Of a DNA stretch of 64,000 bases, positions 21,295 to 31,900 are shown one piece after another; positions within the stretch are counted from its first letter, which is position 1; each line of letters opens with the position of its first letter. The DNA lies in NCBI GenBank assembly GCA_022457065.1, contig JAJGBQ010000001.1:5394001-5458000 (forward strand), in the 5' to 3' direction. The position numbers were made by a program, and so were the translations under genes. This DNA comes from Curvularia sp. ZM96. Lineage: Eukaryota; Ascomycota; Dothideomycetes; Pleosporales; Pleosporaceae. The notes beneath the pieces are model-generated. The model did no database searches, was not told the DNA's origin, and saw nothing but the letters and a program-made list of their open reading frames with translations.

Positions 21295-22567
21295 AAATGG
21301 CGGGTTTGTACTAAGGTATAGGTCACTACTGCATACTTCGTATAATGGCCTTGAATCGAGTAAACAACGGAACTGGAGTGTCTGTTTCATAGCAGCACGA
21401 TGATACTACGTGAGAACGATCTGTTGTCAAGAGTAGACATTCGGTACAATATGACAGCGATGGATGAGTATGCATATCGGCTTTATGCCTTAAACGAGTA
21501 TTGAATCCAAAGTCGAACAGAGCTTGGACTTTAGAATCTGCTTTTTAGTAATCGCTGCTAGAAAGGTAAGCAATCTATGAAGTCCGTGCGAACGTGATCC
21601 TTTAGCGATAAAATCTACTTCCTGCGCCATCGCCAATGATTACTATTTGAGACGAATATGATTCCGGCCTCAGGAACAACAGTGGCATGTTCCTTAACCA
21701 AGCAAGGTCTATAAATATAGTGGTAGCGGCGCAGCTACATATACAATCCCCTAATATGAATTTATTTGGAATCCACTTATGCTGCTTGAAGACGTTCCTT
21801 GGCTCTTGGACTTTTTAGGAACCAGCTCATGGAACCGTGCGACAATCAAACTGAAACGTGTTTTAAACCCCACAACTACCAGCGCTTTCTCGCAAAAGAT
21901 TGGTCAACGCAGTAGAGATAGCAAGAATGCCGAGATAAGAGTGATGCCATACTCATGCCTATCAGCGAGACCGGAGTTCTACCTACAGCAAAGGATGCGG
22001 GTACCTACCTACTCACGAGAACATTGTGTCCTCGAGGCTCCCAGCCCGCGGACTCAGTTAGGTCGTATGATAGACCGTAAAAATCCACAAAATGACCTAA
22101 CTGCTGATATCGGATGGATCGACAGAATCCAGAAGTAGTTATTTTCCATGGTAAGATGAACGGCTGCAGGTGACAAAGCGCTTGGACCTGTTAGGGCCCC
22201 GCCTTCCTTCCATCTTCGTACATGTCCCCACCCTCAGCCAGGCTCGTACTCTAGTCTGACGTCTCTTCTTTAAGGGCTCAAAGTATCACGAGTCAAACAA
22301 CGCCGACGCTGGTAAGTATCGGGATCGTAGAGGTTGCCATATTTCGGCCACACTCGCCATCCGCGGAACTCAATCTTCCGCCGGCTACACCTCTTCTGGT
22401 TGATCAGTCAACAAACACTGAAATGCCTCCGTCAGCAACTGATATCGATTACAAAAATAGGCACTACGGTTCGACTGAATACTAAACCAACCATATTCCA
22501 AGATGAATAAATTGGTCGTGTGGAAGTTGCGTCTGGTTTGCGACACATCATCAACCCTCCTTTCACA
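21295..22567. other. Intergenic region of 1.3 kb
   Basis: It lies between the acid phosphatase 3' end and the HotDog protein start, and is relatively AT-rich. An ATG-initiated open frame of 119 codons (21779-22138, plus) has a TATAAATA-like sequence about 70 bp upstream but no recognisable domain or signal peptide, so it is not called as a gene. Confidence 0.45.
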
Positions 22568-23197
22568 ATGACAGCAACACCTGAACACCTCCAGGCCTTT
22601 AGGCCGCTCGCGTGGGCAACACTATACCTTACCTCGCCTGAATGGATAGTCTCCGACCGCGAAAGAGGGTCCGAGCCGGGCGAGGATACGGACCGATTCT
22701 GTCGTGACACAATGCGCGCAAACCATGGCGTACAACACTGGGTCGAACTGTACGAGAAGCCGACTCCCGGTGCGAACGTCACAAAAGCCATCACTCTAGT
22801 CAAATTTGGCACCGGCTTAAACGGTTTTCCAGGCATATGTCATGGAGGCGCACTGTTCACGCTCATAGATGAGGCCATGTGCTACATTGTCGTTGCAAAC
22901 ACCGTGCTCGAGCATGGAGCTGCATTCATGAAGGCTGGCGAAGAGCAGTGGCGACTCCAGATTTTCAACAACAAATCAGCACAAGAAGTACTCAAGGGCC
23001 GTTTGGTAACTGCAGGCATGGACGTCAAGGTTCTAGCGCCTGTACTCTGTCCAGGTGTCGTTGGCATTCAGACGGATGTGCTAGAAGACAGGGGGAACAA
23101 GATGAAGATAAGAGCTATTATGAGGGATCGACAGGGCAAGCCGGTGGTTCAAGCCGAAGGTCTGTGGATCAAAATGGGAGGTGCAGCCAAGTTATGA
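22568..23197 (+). CDS. HotDog-fold thioesterase-superfamily protein
   Basis: A single exon of 209 residues starts at the first true ATG; the frame extends upstream only with non-ATG codons. The segment GLNGFPGICHGGALFTLIDEAMCY (about residues 80-103) is the PaaI/4HBT signature, with the GxxHGGxxxTLxDE core that builds the acyl-CoA thioesterase active site. The later segment LVTAGMDVKVLAP and the final strand VQAEGLWIKMG fit the HotDog strands. It probably hydrolyses an acyl-CoA or similar thioester. No targeting signal is evident. Neighbouring genes do not reveal the substrate. Confidence 0.87.
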   Translation: MTATPEHLQAFRPLAWATLYLTSPEWIVSDRERGSEPGEDTDRFCRDTMRANHGVQHWVELYEKPTPGANVTKAITLVKFGTGLNGFPGICHGGALFTLIDEAMCYIVVANTVLEHGAAFMKAGEEQWRLQIFNNKSAQEVLKGRLVTAGMDVKVLAPVLCPGVVGIQTDVLEDRGNKMKIRAIMRDRQGKPVVQAEGLWIKMGGAAKL

Positions 23198-23653
23198 TCA
23201 CATACACCTGCAAGGCACCAAACAGCCTACCGAATTCGCGCACACGCATACTCTCAATGTATAAAGTTCTTGAAGGTTGGCGTACAAGACAATTCGTCCT
23301 GCCACAATAGTCCATCTCCATAACACGTGCGCCAGGATCCCGGCTGATGTCGCATAAACCTCGGCCACACTAGCCCATACTAGATTGTCGTCTATTGGTC
23401 CTTACTGTAAAGGCTACACTTTCCGAGAATGCCTGTAGCTTTCATGTGCAAGGCGCAGTAACGAAACGCACATGCCAACCAGGCGACCTTCCATTCGCCA
23501 TGACGTTCAAGCGCGCCTGACCTGTCTTGAAATCCAGCCGGGGAGCCACTACAGTGAATATCAATGTGTTTACTTGTATAAGAGCAAGCCTCTATCGCCA
23601 GGTTTTGTACTTCTCCGCACGGCAAAATTGACAAGCCCTCGCCCTCTCTCAAG
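23198..23653. promoter_or_regulatory. Upstream region of secreted EEP-jacalin gene
   Basis: The 456 bp contain no gene. A TATAAG-like element lies at 23576-23581, about 75 bp before the next start codon, and is compatible with a core promoter. Confidence 0.45.
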
Positions 23654-25088
23654 ATGCATGCCATTCTTACCTCCGCAGTTGCCCTCTCTTCATTGCTCCC
23701 TCTGAGCCTCGCTCAGACTTCGGGCTCATTCAACACCCTAACGTTTAACGTGGCTGGCCTCCCTGCCGCTCTCAATGGCAATGATGTCCCTGGCGACAAG
23801 GAGACCAACACCGCTCGGATTGGAGAACTCTTCACCAAGTACAACATCTCGCTGATCCATGTCCAAGAGGATTTCAACTATCACGCCACCCTCTATGCAA
23901 ACAACAAACATCCTTACCGAACCCCTACCAGCGGCGGTGTTCCTTTTGGCAGTGGTCTGAACTCCTTGAGTAACTTCCCATATACCTCGTTCAACAGGAT
24001 CAAATGGGGTACTTGCAGTACCTTCGAGTAAGCTGCCGCTGTCTTCATAGCGAGAAAGTCCATGCTAACGGTACTTGCTCAACAGTAGTGCAGACTGTCT
24101 CACACCCAAGGGCTTCACTGCTATGCGAGTCAAGCTTGCTGAGGGCGTCGTTGTCGATGCTTATAATCTCCACGCCGATGCTGGGTGAGCTTATCCTGAC
24201 ATGTTAATTTTTCAGACAGCAGCTGATGATCCCAAAAGCACCACCGATGCAGACAACAAAGCCCGAGCAGCCAATCTCCGCCAAGTTTCGGATTACATCA
24301 AGACCTACTCTATTGGAAATCCAGTCGTGGTTTTTGGTGACTCAAACTCACGCTACACGCGCACCAACGACATTCCAGCTGTATTCAAGGAACAAAACGG
24401 CATGACCGATGTCTGGATCGAGCTCGTCAAGAACGGTGTCCCACCTGCCAAGGGTGCGGATGCTCTTCTCTGCTCAAACCCTTCTACCACCAACACTTGC
24501 GAGATTGTCGACAAGGTTTGGTACCGTGGATCTGCTGCCGTCAAGCTCACAGCCAAGAAGTTCGACTACGCTGGCCACATGTTCCTTCAGGACAACGGTG
24601 ATATCCTGAGTGACCACAACGGCGTACTTGTTGATTTTGACTGGTCCGTTGTCGACCGATTCAGGATCTCTGACACATTTGGTGGTGAAGGAGGTAACTG
24701 GTACAACGACCTGGACACCGTCGCCGGTATTAGCGGCGCAAAGGTCGCTTCCATCACCCTCCGTGGCGCCGAGCGTGTCGACAACATTGCAGTCCAACTC
24801 ACTTCTGGCCAGACACTGGCACACGGTGGCACTGGCGGAACGGCAACAACTTTGACTTTGGGCAGCGGAGAGACACTGACCTCTGCTACACTGTGTCAAG
24901 GACAGAGGAATGGCACCAACAGGGTCTTTTATGCTGAGTTCAAGACTAGCGCTGGAAAGATCGTGGCTACTGGGGTTAAGACCAGTGACTGCGTTACCAG
25001 GACAGCCGCAGCTGGCCAGAGCATTGTTGGTTTCTTGGGCCGCGCAGCTGATGGCGTGGATCAACTTGGCTTCATCTACTCCAAGTAG
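23654..25088 (+). CDS. Secreted endonuclease/exonuclease/phosphatase-fold protein with C-terminal jacalin-like lectin domain
   Basis: Exons 23654-24027, 24086-24184 and 24239-25088 join to 440 residues. The second intron (24185-24238, 54 nt) uses the acceptor CCAAAAG. The earlier TTTTTCAG at 24226-24233 looks better but breaks the frame and would make a 31-nt intron. Residues 1-20 form a signal peptide ending in LSLAQ. The EEP phosphodiesterase fold follows: LTFNVAGLP, LIHVQEDF, FYNLHADAG-like YNLHADAG, VVFGDSNSR and LSDHNGVLVDF carry the usual metal and catalytic residues. From about residue 301 a jacalin-like beta-prism lectin domain begins (FGGEGGNWYND). It probably cleaves a phosphodiester or phospholipid outside the cell; substrate unknown. 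Confidence 0.88.
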
Positions 25089-25587
25089 GAGGTTGGCCTA
25101 TGCATTTCAATGTGCTTTGACATTTTAATAAGCCTTTAATGAATTTATTTTGCGATGATTCTCAGATGTACATTTCAAAGTCTCAGTCCAAGCGACGTTG
25201 TCCGTCGGGTTTAAGACCTGCATAATCACCGTGGACCTGCAGGCGGAGTTCCGCCAGCCACAACCGCTTTTAGATCACTGATTCTTTCAAGAAACCTAGC
25301 AGCTGCGCATGTGTCCGCATAACTTAGTCCGCGAGCTTCAGGTCTTTCACAATCGACAGTAACAGACGCCATGCGGCTTGCAGCTTTCCCCGGAGATAAG
25401 GCAGGAGTGTGGCTCAAAAGAAAGGCACGACATGGTGGAAAGGATATAAAGACAAGGCCATGTCTGGTCGAATATTATCTCTTTTTTTCATCATCACAAG
25501 CTCTTCGACATTCAGCAAAATAATCTCCAAATAACTATTCAGCCCACTCACTATACAATCGACACAGAATCTTCTCCGACTTCAAAC
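25089..25587. other. Intergenic region upstream of SDR gene
   Basis: It carries the 3' flank of the EEP-jacalin gene and the promoter of the SDR gene, including a TATAAA element at 25445-25450 followed by a T-rich tract. No gene was seen. Confidence 0.5.
25445..25450 (+). promoter_or_regulatory. TATA box candidate for SDR gene
   Basis: TATAAA lies 138 bp upstream of the SDR start codon, followed by a pyrimidine-rich leader. Position is plausible for a fungal TATA element. Confidence 0.5.
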
Positions 25588-26598
25588 ATGTCCCGCTACG
25601 CCTCCGCCCACGCAAACCCCCAAGGTGTCGGCGACAGCCGTCCCACCGCCCTCCAAATCGTCCAAGACAACGATCTGATTGGCAAGCTCTCAGGAAAAGT
25701 TGCCGTCGTAACAGGTACATCCTCTGGCATCGGCATTTCTACCGCCCTCGCCCTCAAAGCCACCGGCATGCGGGTCATAGGTCTCGTCCGCGACCTACCC
25801 AAAGCGACCTCAGCCCTTCAGTACGACCTAGAGCCAGGGCATCTCGAGCTCCTCGAACTCGACCTAAACTCTCTCGCCAGCGTACGCAGTTGCGCTGCAG
25901 AGATTCTCTCCAAAACCACTACGCTCAACCTCTTCATCGCAAACGCAGGCATCATGATGCCTCCCTCAGGCAAAACGGCAGATGGCCACGAGCTTCAACT
26001 CGGCACAAATCACCTCGCACACTTCCTTCTCTTCCAGCTCCTCTGCCCACTTTTGCTCGCCTCCGCCACCCCTTCCTACCCCTCCCGCGTCATAACCCTC
26101 TCATCCGTCGGCCACCGCTTCGCAGGCATAAACTGGGACGACCTGAACTTCGAAAAAGGATACGACCCCATGGCTGCCTATGCACAGTCCAAACTCGCAG
26201 CCATCTACACCGCCAGCGAAATCGAGCGTCGATACGGCACTCGCCATCTGCATGCGTGGAGCGTTATGCCCGGCGGTATCTGGACGGGGCTGCAAAGCGA
26301 TATGCCGGCAGCGGTTAAGCAGGCGTGGGAAGAGAACACGGAGTTTATGAAGTATTGGAAGTCGGTGGATCAAGGGGCTGCCACGACGGTTTGGGCGGCG
26401 CTGAGTAGGGATTTGGAAAGGAATGGGGGAAGGTATTTGGAGGATTGTGCAATTGCGGGTCCGGCACCGACGCCTACAGGGGCCCCGGAGGATATGGCGG
26501 CTCCGGGGTATGCGGAGTGGGCGTATGATGAGGAGAAGGAGAGGAGGTTGTGGAAGGTTAGTTGTGAGATGGTTGGGGTGGAGGATGTGGTTGTGTGA
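25588..26598 (+). CDS. Short-chain dehydrogenase/reductase (retinol-dehydrogenase/WWOX-like)
   Basis: A single exon encodes 336 residues. The Rossmann motif TGTSSGIG lies at about residues 42-49. LDLNSLASVR, the NAG motif (about 118) and the catalytic Tyr-x3-Lys YAQSK (about 197-201) with the preceding Ser in LSSVG complete the classical SDR set. An Arg in GLVRD after the second strand favours NADPH. The length and order resemble fungal retinol-dehydrogenase-like SDRs. No signal peptide or membrane helix is evident. The substrate is unknown. Codon use shifts from C-ending to G-ending codons in the last third, but the domain continues normally. Confidence 0.92.
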   Translation: MSRYASAHANPQGVGDSRPTALQIVQDNDLIGKLSGKVAVVTGTSSGIGISTALALKATGMRVIGLVRDLPKATSALQYDLEPGHLELLELDLNSLASVRSCAAEILSKTTTLNLFIANAGIMMPPSGKTADGHELQLGTNHLAHFLLFQLLCPLLLASATPSYPSRVITLSSVGHRFAGINWDDLNFEKGYDPMAAYAQSKLAAIYTASEIERRYGTRHLHAWSVMPGGIWTGLQSDMPAAVKQAWEENTEFMKYWKSVDQGAATTVWAALSRDLERNGGRYLEDCAIAGPAPTPTGAPEDMAAPGYAEWAYDEEKERRLWKVSCEMVGVEDVVV

Positions 26599-26927
26599 GT
26601 GGAGTTGGGTTGGTGCGTGAGTTGATTCGATGCTGGTGTACGATTCTCAGAGTTAGTCTTGTCCTTTTTGCATGTGATAGAAACATAGAAGTATAGAAAC
26701 AGAACGCGTTCTATTGTTACTATTGTTACTGCACTTTGCTCTAATCCTACATACAATTCCACGCATACCATTCGTAAAAAGCATTAAAAGAGGAAAATCC
26801 AAATACTAAAACAAGATACTAAAATTCAGAAAAACTCATCCTCCCTTATTTCCCAATCATCCCTTTACTCTTGAGTCAAGATCCATCACCGGCACTTGAC
26901 GTACTCAGTCCACTAAGTATTAAGTTC
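26599..26927. other. Convergent 3' intergenic region
   Basis: This short stretch separates the SDR and DUF3455 gene 3' ends. It is A/T-rich with runs suited to polyadenylation. No gene was seen. Confidence 0.6.
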
Positions 26928-27548
26928 CTAACCAAAGAACCAATATTGAGCCTCATACTGCACGGTGAACACTTGTCCCGGGGTCTGACCTGCACACGTA
27001 GCAGGAGCCTTGCCACCAACGGTGTTGACACGGTAAATCTCCTTGACCTGGCTCGTGGTACCAGACGCCTGGGTAGTAAGCCTCAGCCACGGTACATCGC
27101 TGGCCGCGTTGGGCGCATCAGCAGCTTGTGCCTTCTTGACCACTGTGTTACCGAGGGAAGAAACATCGAAGTCGGGTGTCGTGGTGTCAAGAAAGAAGTG
27201 GGTACCGACGGCTACGTTGACCTTGGTATTGAGAGTACTTGTGGCGCTGGATGGATCGGAAGCCAGGGCGCAGGTGGCATCGAAGAGTTGAGCCAAGGCG
27301 CCGACGGCAGCTGGAACACCGGTGGTATCGCTGCAAGTGTAATTCTGGGTTCCTCTTCCAAGAGCGACCATGAGGACCTTCCCGGCTGGTGCCGCGAGGG
27401 CAGATGAAGGTAGCTGGAGCTTGGATGTGTCGCACGCTGCGGCTGGATCTTGACGCTCCTGAAGGGCAGCAGGCGATGGGAGGCGCATAGGCGATGCTGC
27501 AGCGAGAGGCGCGAGCGCAAAAACCGTGAGGAAGAAGGAAGTGCGCAT
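26928..27548 (-). CDS. Secreted DUF3455-family protein
   Basis: A single exon of 206 residues. Residues 1-19 are a signal peptide (MRTSFFLTVFALAPLAAAS). The body carries the DUF3455 pattern: ALGRGTQNYTCSD, a GTHFFLDTTTPDFD segment, VPWLRLT and the C-terminal EIYRVNTVGG ... YEAQYWFFG. The family is common in fungal secretomes and some bacteria, and its biochemical role is not established. A dibasic-like Arg-Gln site after LPSPAALQER could mark propeptide removal. No catalytic residues can be assigned. Confidence 0.88.
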   Translation of the reverse strand: MRTSFFLTVFALAPLAAASPMRLPSPAALQERQDPAAACDTSKLQLPSSALAAPAGKVLMVALGRGTQNYTCSDTTGVPAAVGALAQLFDATCALASDPSSATSTLNTKVNVAVGTHFFLDTTTPDFDVSSLGNTVVKKAQAADAPNAASDVPWLRLTTQASGTTSQVKEIYRVNTVGGKAPATCAGQTPGQVFTVQYEAQYWFFG

Positions 27549-28913
27549 CTTGGCTAGTTGATACTGGTAGTCTTTGTTTGTGGAGGGATTTAGTATGAGG
27601 ATTATTTAAGTCGATAGCGTATTGTCTATTTATGACAGGAGATGCGTTGAGAGAACAAGGGAAGAGCTGCCGGAGCCCGAAGAAACGAATGAAGACTGAG
27701 GAAAGAGTGTTAATGAAAACCGATGAGTGATTGAGCTCGTTGTGTACCGATCGACAAGCAACGAAGATGTCGAGCATTATATATCCTGTTCGTTGACCTC
27801 AAACGGTCCTACTGTGGCGTATTCACAGGGCCGAGGCCGCGCCTTTTGGGAGTAGCAGACGTCGGGACGTTTGACATGTTACCCAGAGTTGCTGATAGGG
27901 TTTCGAAAATACTGGATTAAGTTGGAGCCTGGACAGACGGGTGCCGTGTCCCGTGCGAAATCCTTCAATGTGTGTAACTGATACAGGGGGCTGGGAACGG
28001 TTAAAACAAAAATCGAGCCTTACAAACTGGGAGGATCCGCATTGCACAGACAAGCAACGCGTGGGTCTCCCGGTGATGTTTAACCGTTAAAACATTGAGG
28101 GGAATGTGGAGACGAAATGTGGAATAGACATGCTGTGAGTCGATAAAGACTTCTGGCAGAGCAATTCTGAGTGTATTTTATGGTTTGGATGACACTTTCA
28201 GACGCAGTATCATCCTGCTCACCAGAATATGCACACACAACTGTGCCGCAAAGGGAGCTGACAACGGCCCAGTGCGACCAGGGTTCCCGACTTGGGAGTA
28301 CGAGGCTGCATGTGCTGATGACAGTGCTGAAACGATGCCTCGGTGCCTGCAGACCAAGCCGCGAATCTCAAACGCGAGGGCCACACTACGGGCCGATGGT
28401 AAGGGTAAACATCTAATTTGTGTATGCGCATTCTGCAGTCGAGGGGGATCTTGATGCTGTCCCTACGCTGTTGGAGTCCACCCACCGTACCCCAACCGGG
28501 CATCTTCAGCGATGGTTCCAAACATCAAGTGTCAGAGACAGTTGAAATGGAAGGGGCCGTCTTGCATTCCTCTAAAGCCGGTGACATGTCCTCTGGTGTG
28601 CGAGTCTGGACAAGACGACCGTACATGTATCGCGTCCCCGTTGATGAGAAGTGCACAATTGATCATCGCATTACCGCTGGTACCATATGTAGGCTCAGAC
28701 GTCAGGCAATCCGGGCGGAGATGCGGACCAGTCGGGTGGTTGATTACGAGCCTGATCCGGACCGTACAGTACGTGGCGGCGCGGCTCCGCCCCAAGCTAT
28801 ACGCGTACCTACGCATCGATCGCCTTGCCGGTGGAGGTCTTGACGTCTTTACATGTAGAGGTGCACCCGTCTGCCGTGTTCTCCAAACACTGGCGAGTGT
28901 TTCAATTGCTGCC
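27549..28913. promoter_or_regulatory. Divergent upstream region of DUF3455 and ankyrin genes
   Basis: About 1.37 kb between divergent starts. The ankyrin reading frame stays open for 402 bp upstream of its chosen start (to 28512), but this extension lacks repeats and looks non-coding. A GTTAAAACNTTGAG-like AT-rich patch lies near 28080. No separate gene is supported. Confidence 0.45.
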
Positions 28914-31900
28914 ATGGAGAGAAGAGTTAGCTTGAATGAGCTTATCCAGTCTTCGGGCTTGACGCCGCTCGGCCAGCGCCAAGCCATCCTGCCCGCCCCA
29001 ACCCAGCCTGCCATTGTAGCCAGCGAGGATGACCATACACAAGCGCGGAACATCCTGCTCGAACGCAGAGCGAAAACGCCGGAAAGCAAGAACGTGCTCA
29101 AGAGTATTTTTAAGAGTTCTAAAGACAAGGACAAAGCCCACGATGTCACCCAATTCTCCCAGGACGAACTGGATCAGGCCTTGTCCACCGTCATCCGAGA
29201 TCCCACAACAGGACCCGGCTTGATCCAAGCCTTTCTTAGTCTCGGTGCCAAAGTCAACGTGATTGAGACGCTCGAGAAGAAGAAGAAATCGGGAGCCCAG
29301 GCCAACACATCCTTGCGACGCCGGAGCACTGTCTTGCAGCAGGCGGCCAGTCTGCGAAAGGCAGATGGCGTTAATATCCTTGCTAGTTCCGGTGCCGACC
29401 AGACGACCTTGGACGAAGCACTGAAAGCTGCCCTCACTGCAAATGATCAGGCATGCATAACAGAGCTGCTGAGGCATGGGGCCAATCTCAACAACTTCCC
29501 CAATGCCTTAGCCAATGCCGTTCGGTCAAACGATCTGAATCTTGTTCGGCTGCTGTTGCGAGCACCAAAACCGCTCCGCCCTGACATCATATCATCCTGT
29601 CTGCCTGCTGCAGTCCAACAGACCTCCGATGCAATTATATCTCTACTAATAACATATGGCGCCGACCCAAACTTCGACTCAGCAAGTGCCTTGAACATGG
29701 CGATTGGAAGACAGCATTACAAGCTTGCTATCGCTTTGGTTGCTGGACCTATTCCCCTGACTCCATCAAACCTGCAGCATTCACTCGACACAACCATGAG
29801 ATTGCCTACACGCCAGGCAACCCTGCAATTCCTCCAACTTCTTTTCTGTTGTGGGCTACCTCCCGACAGTCGAGGCTTATCTGATTTTCTCATCTGTGTT
29901 GTACGTGGCAATGACACTGCTGGTGCCAGAATGATGATTAGCTATGGGGTCTCAACAGCCACGAACGAAGCAGAGTGTTTGAGAGAGGCTTTGGCGAATT
30001 CAAATTGGCTTCTGGTCGACGCCATACTCCAGACCCCAGTGGCTCTACAGCACGCAGCGGCTGCTCTGGCTGCGTTACCACGCAACATGCCACAGTCTGA
30101 TAGATTCCGTGTAGTCAGCGCATTGCTACAAAAGGGGGTAAAAGGCCGACCACTTGGACCACTGCTTAATCAAGTCACCAAAGAGAGAGACTACCAGATG
30201 ATGGAGCTTCTTCTTGGAGCCGATGCACCAGTCGACTCAGATGACGGCGGGGCGCTACAGGTTGCCGTCTTGAATAAAGATCTACGGGCTCTAAAATTGC
30301 TTCTTAACACGCGCCCATCTCCAGATTCCTTGTCGGAACTCTTCAGGTTGCTCCAAAACGGATTCTCGCCATCTGAACGACGTGAGACCTCCCGTTTGCT
30401 GCTCGAGTATGGGGCACGTGGCCCTGGTGTAGACCATGCTCTCGTCGATGCGATTGCGGATACCTCTGCACGAGACGGAGCCCTTGTAACCGACCTGATC
30501 CGAAAAGGTGCAAGTGTTGATTATGACAATGGCAGAGTGTTTTCTTTGGCGGTTGCTCAAGCTGATATATCCCTCCTGCGTTTGCTTTGCAACGCAAGAC
30601 CGAAACCTTCATCGACTTCAGCGGCCCTGCCTCTTGCATTTGAATCACACGCTGGAAGACATGCTAAAACATTCGACATTATCGACTTGTTGCTGAGTCA
30701 GGGAGTCGAAGACGAGCCGGCCAGTCGAGCGTTACAGCTCGCCATCAAAGGTGGTCCAGGTAACATCGACATAGTCGAACGTATTCTTGCTGCAAGTCCC
30801 AATCTACTTAGCACTGCTTTCAAATACGCCACTGCACTCGAGGACCCTCAAAAGAAAGCCCCTATCCTGGACGCGCTTCTGAAGCTTGGAGTACCCCAGG
30901 AGTCCTTGGACCAGGCCCTTGCTGCTGAAACACGGCACGCTGTCTCGACTAAAGATACCACGAGTACTAAGCTGTTGTTAGGACAAGGTGCTTCTGTGAG
31001 TCACAATGATGGCGAGGCTTTGAGTATTGCAGTGGCTTCGGGAGACAGCTCGCTAACGGCATTGCTTCTCAGCGGGAAACACCAAGCATCGCGATCTAGT
31101 CTCACTCGAGCATTTCGGACACTATTTACAGACAAGAGTCTTTCGCTTACCCAGGAGAAGGGGCACATTTATCAATTATCACAAGATCTTCTCAATCGAG
31201 GTGTCGACAAACCCGCAATCGACGCTGCTCTGCATGCAGTTCTTAGCAGTGGGCATGACAGCAATCATACCGAACCCCTAGTCAATCTTTTACTGTCCCA
31301 CAAAGCCGATGTCAACACAGCAGATGGCGCTTGCTTCGTACTTGCAGCGCAAAAGCACAGTCAGACCATTTTTGAGAAGCTGATGCTTAACAATCCCAGA
31401 TTCAACGTCATTGTTCCGGCGTTGTTAAGCTCTAAACTGCAAGACGAGGTAGTCGTTTCGGCAATACAATCATGTTTCGATCATGGATGCACAATTGATG
31501 AAACGGCAATTGGCCATAACAAGACCCCGATTCTGATTACCGCCATGACCGTCTATCCACGCAATGCTGCTCTCGTCACGCTTCTCCTCAATCATGGTCT
31601 TGATCCGGATGTATCTGTCAACGTGGTGCTCCATCCGTCCGCTGCTCCGGAGAGAGTCCCCGCACTTTATTGGGCACTCTCTCAACCGCAAAAGCGCATC
31701 TCCGATGCCGTTATCACCGCCCTGATGGAAGCTGGTGCTTCCGTGAGTCACACATCACCTGCGTCGGAGACGACGGTGCTTATGCTCGCCGCACGCGAGG
31801 GGCGCCATGGAATCATCACTTCCTTGCTAGAGCGGGGTTCGGATGTTGATGCCCGAGACGTCTGGAACAAGTCGGCACTGTTCTACGCTAGTGGTAGTGT

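Noticed and set aside
21779..22138. ATG-initiated frame of 119 codons with an upstream TATA-like sequence
   Set aside because: No signal peptide, domain, splice site or composition bias supports it as coding.
24204..24233. Strong TTTTTCAG acceptor for intron 2 of the EEP-jacalin gene
   Set aside because: Using it makes a 31-nt intron and breaks the reading frame; the acceptor at 24238 gives 54 nt and restores the frame.
28512..28913. In-frame upstream extension of the ankyrin gene
   Set aside because: The sequence lacks repeats, begins in promoter-like DNA, and the Met at 28914 starts the first plausible folded region.
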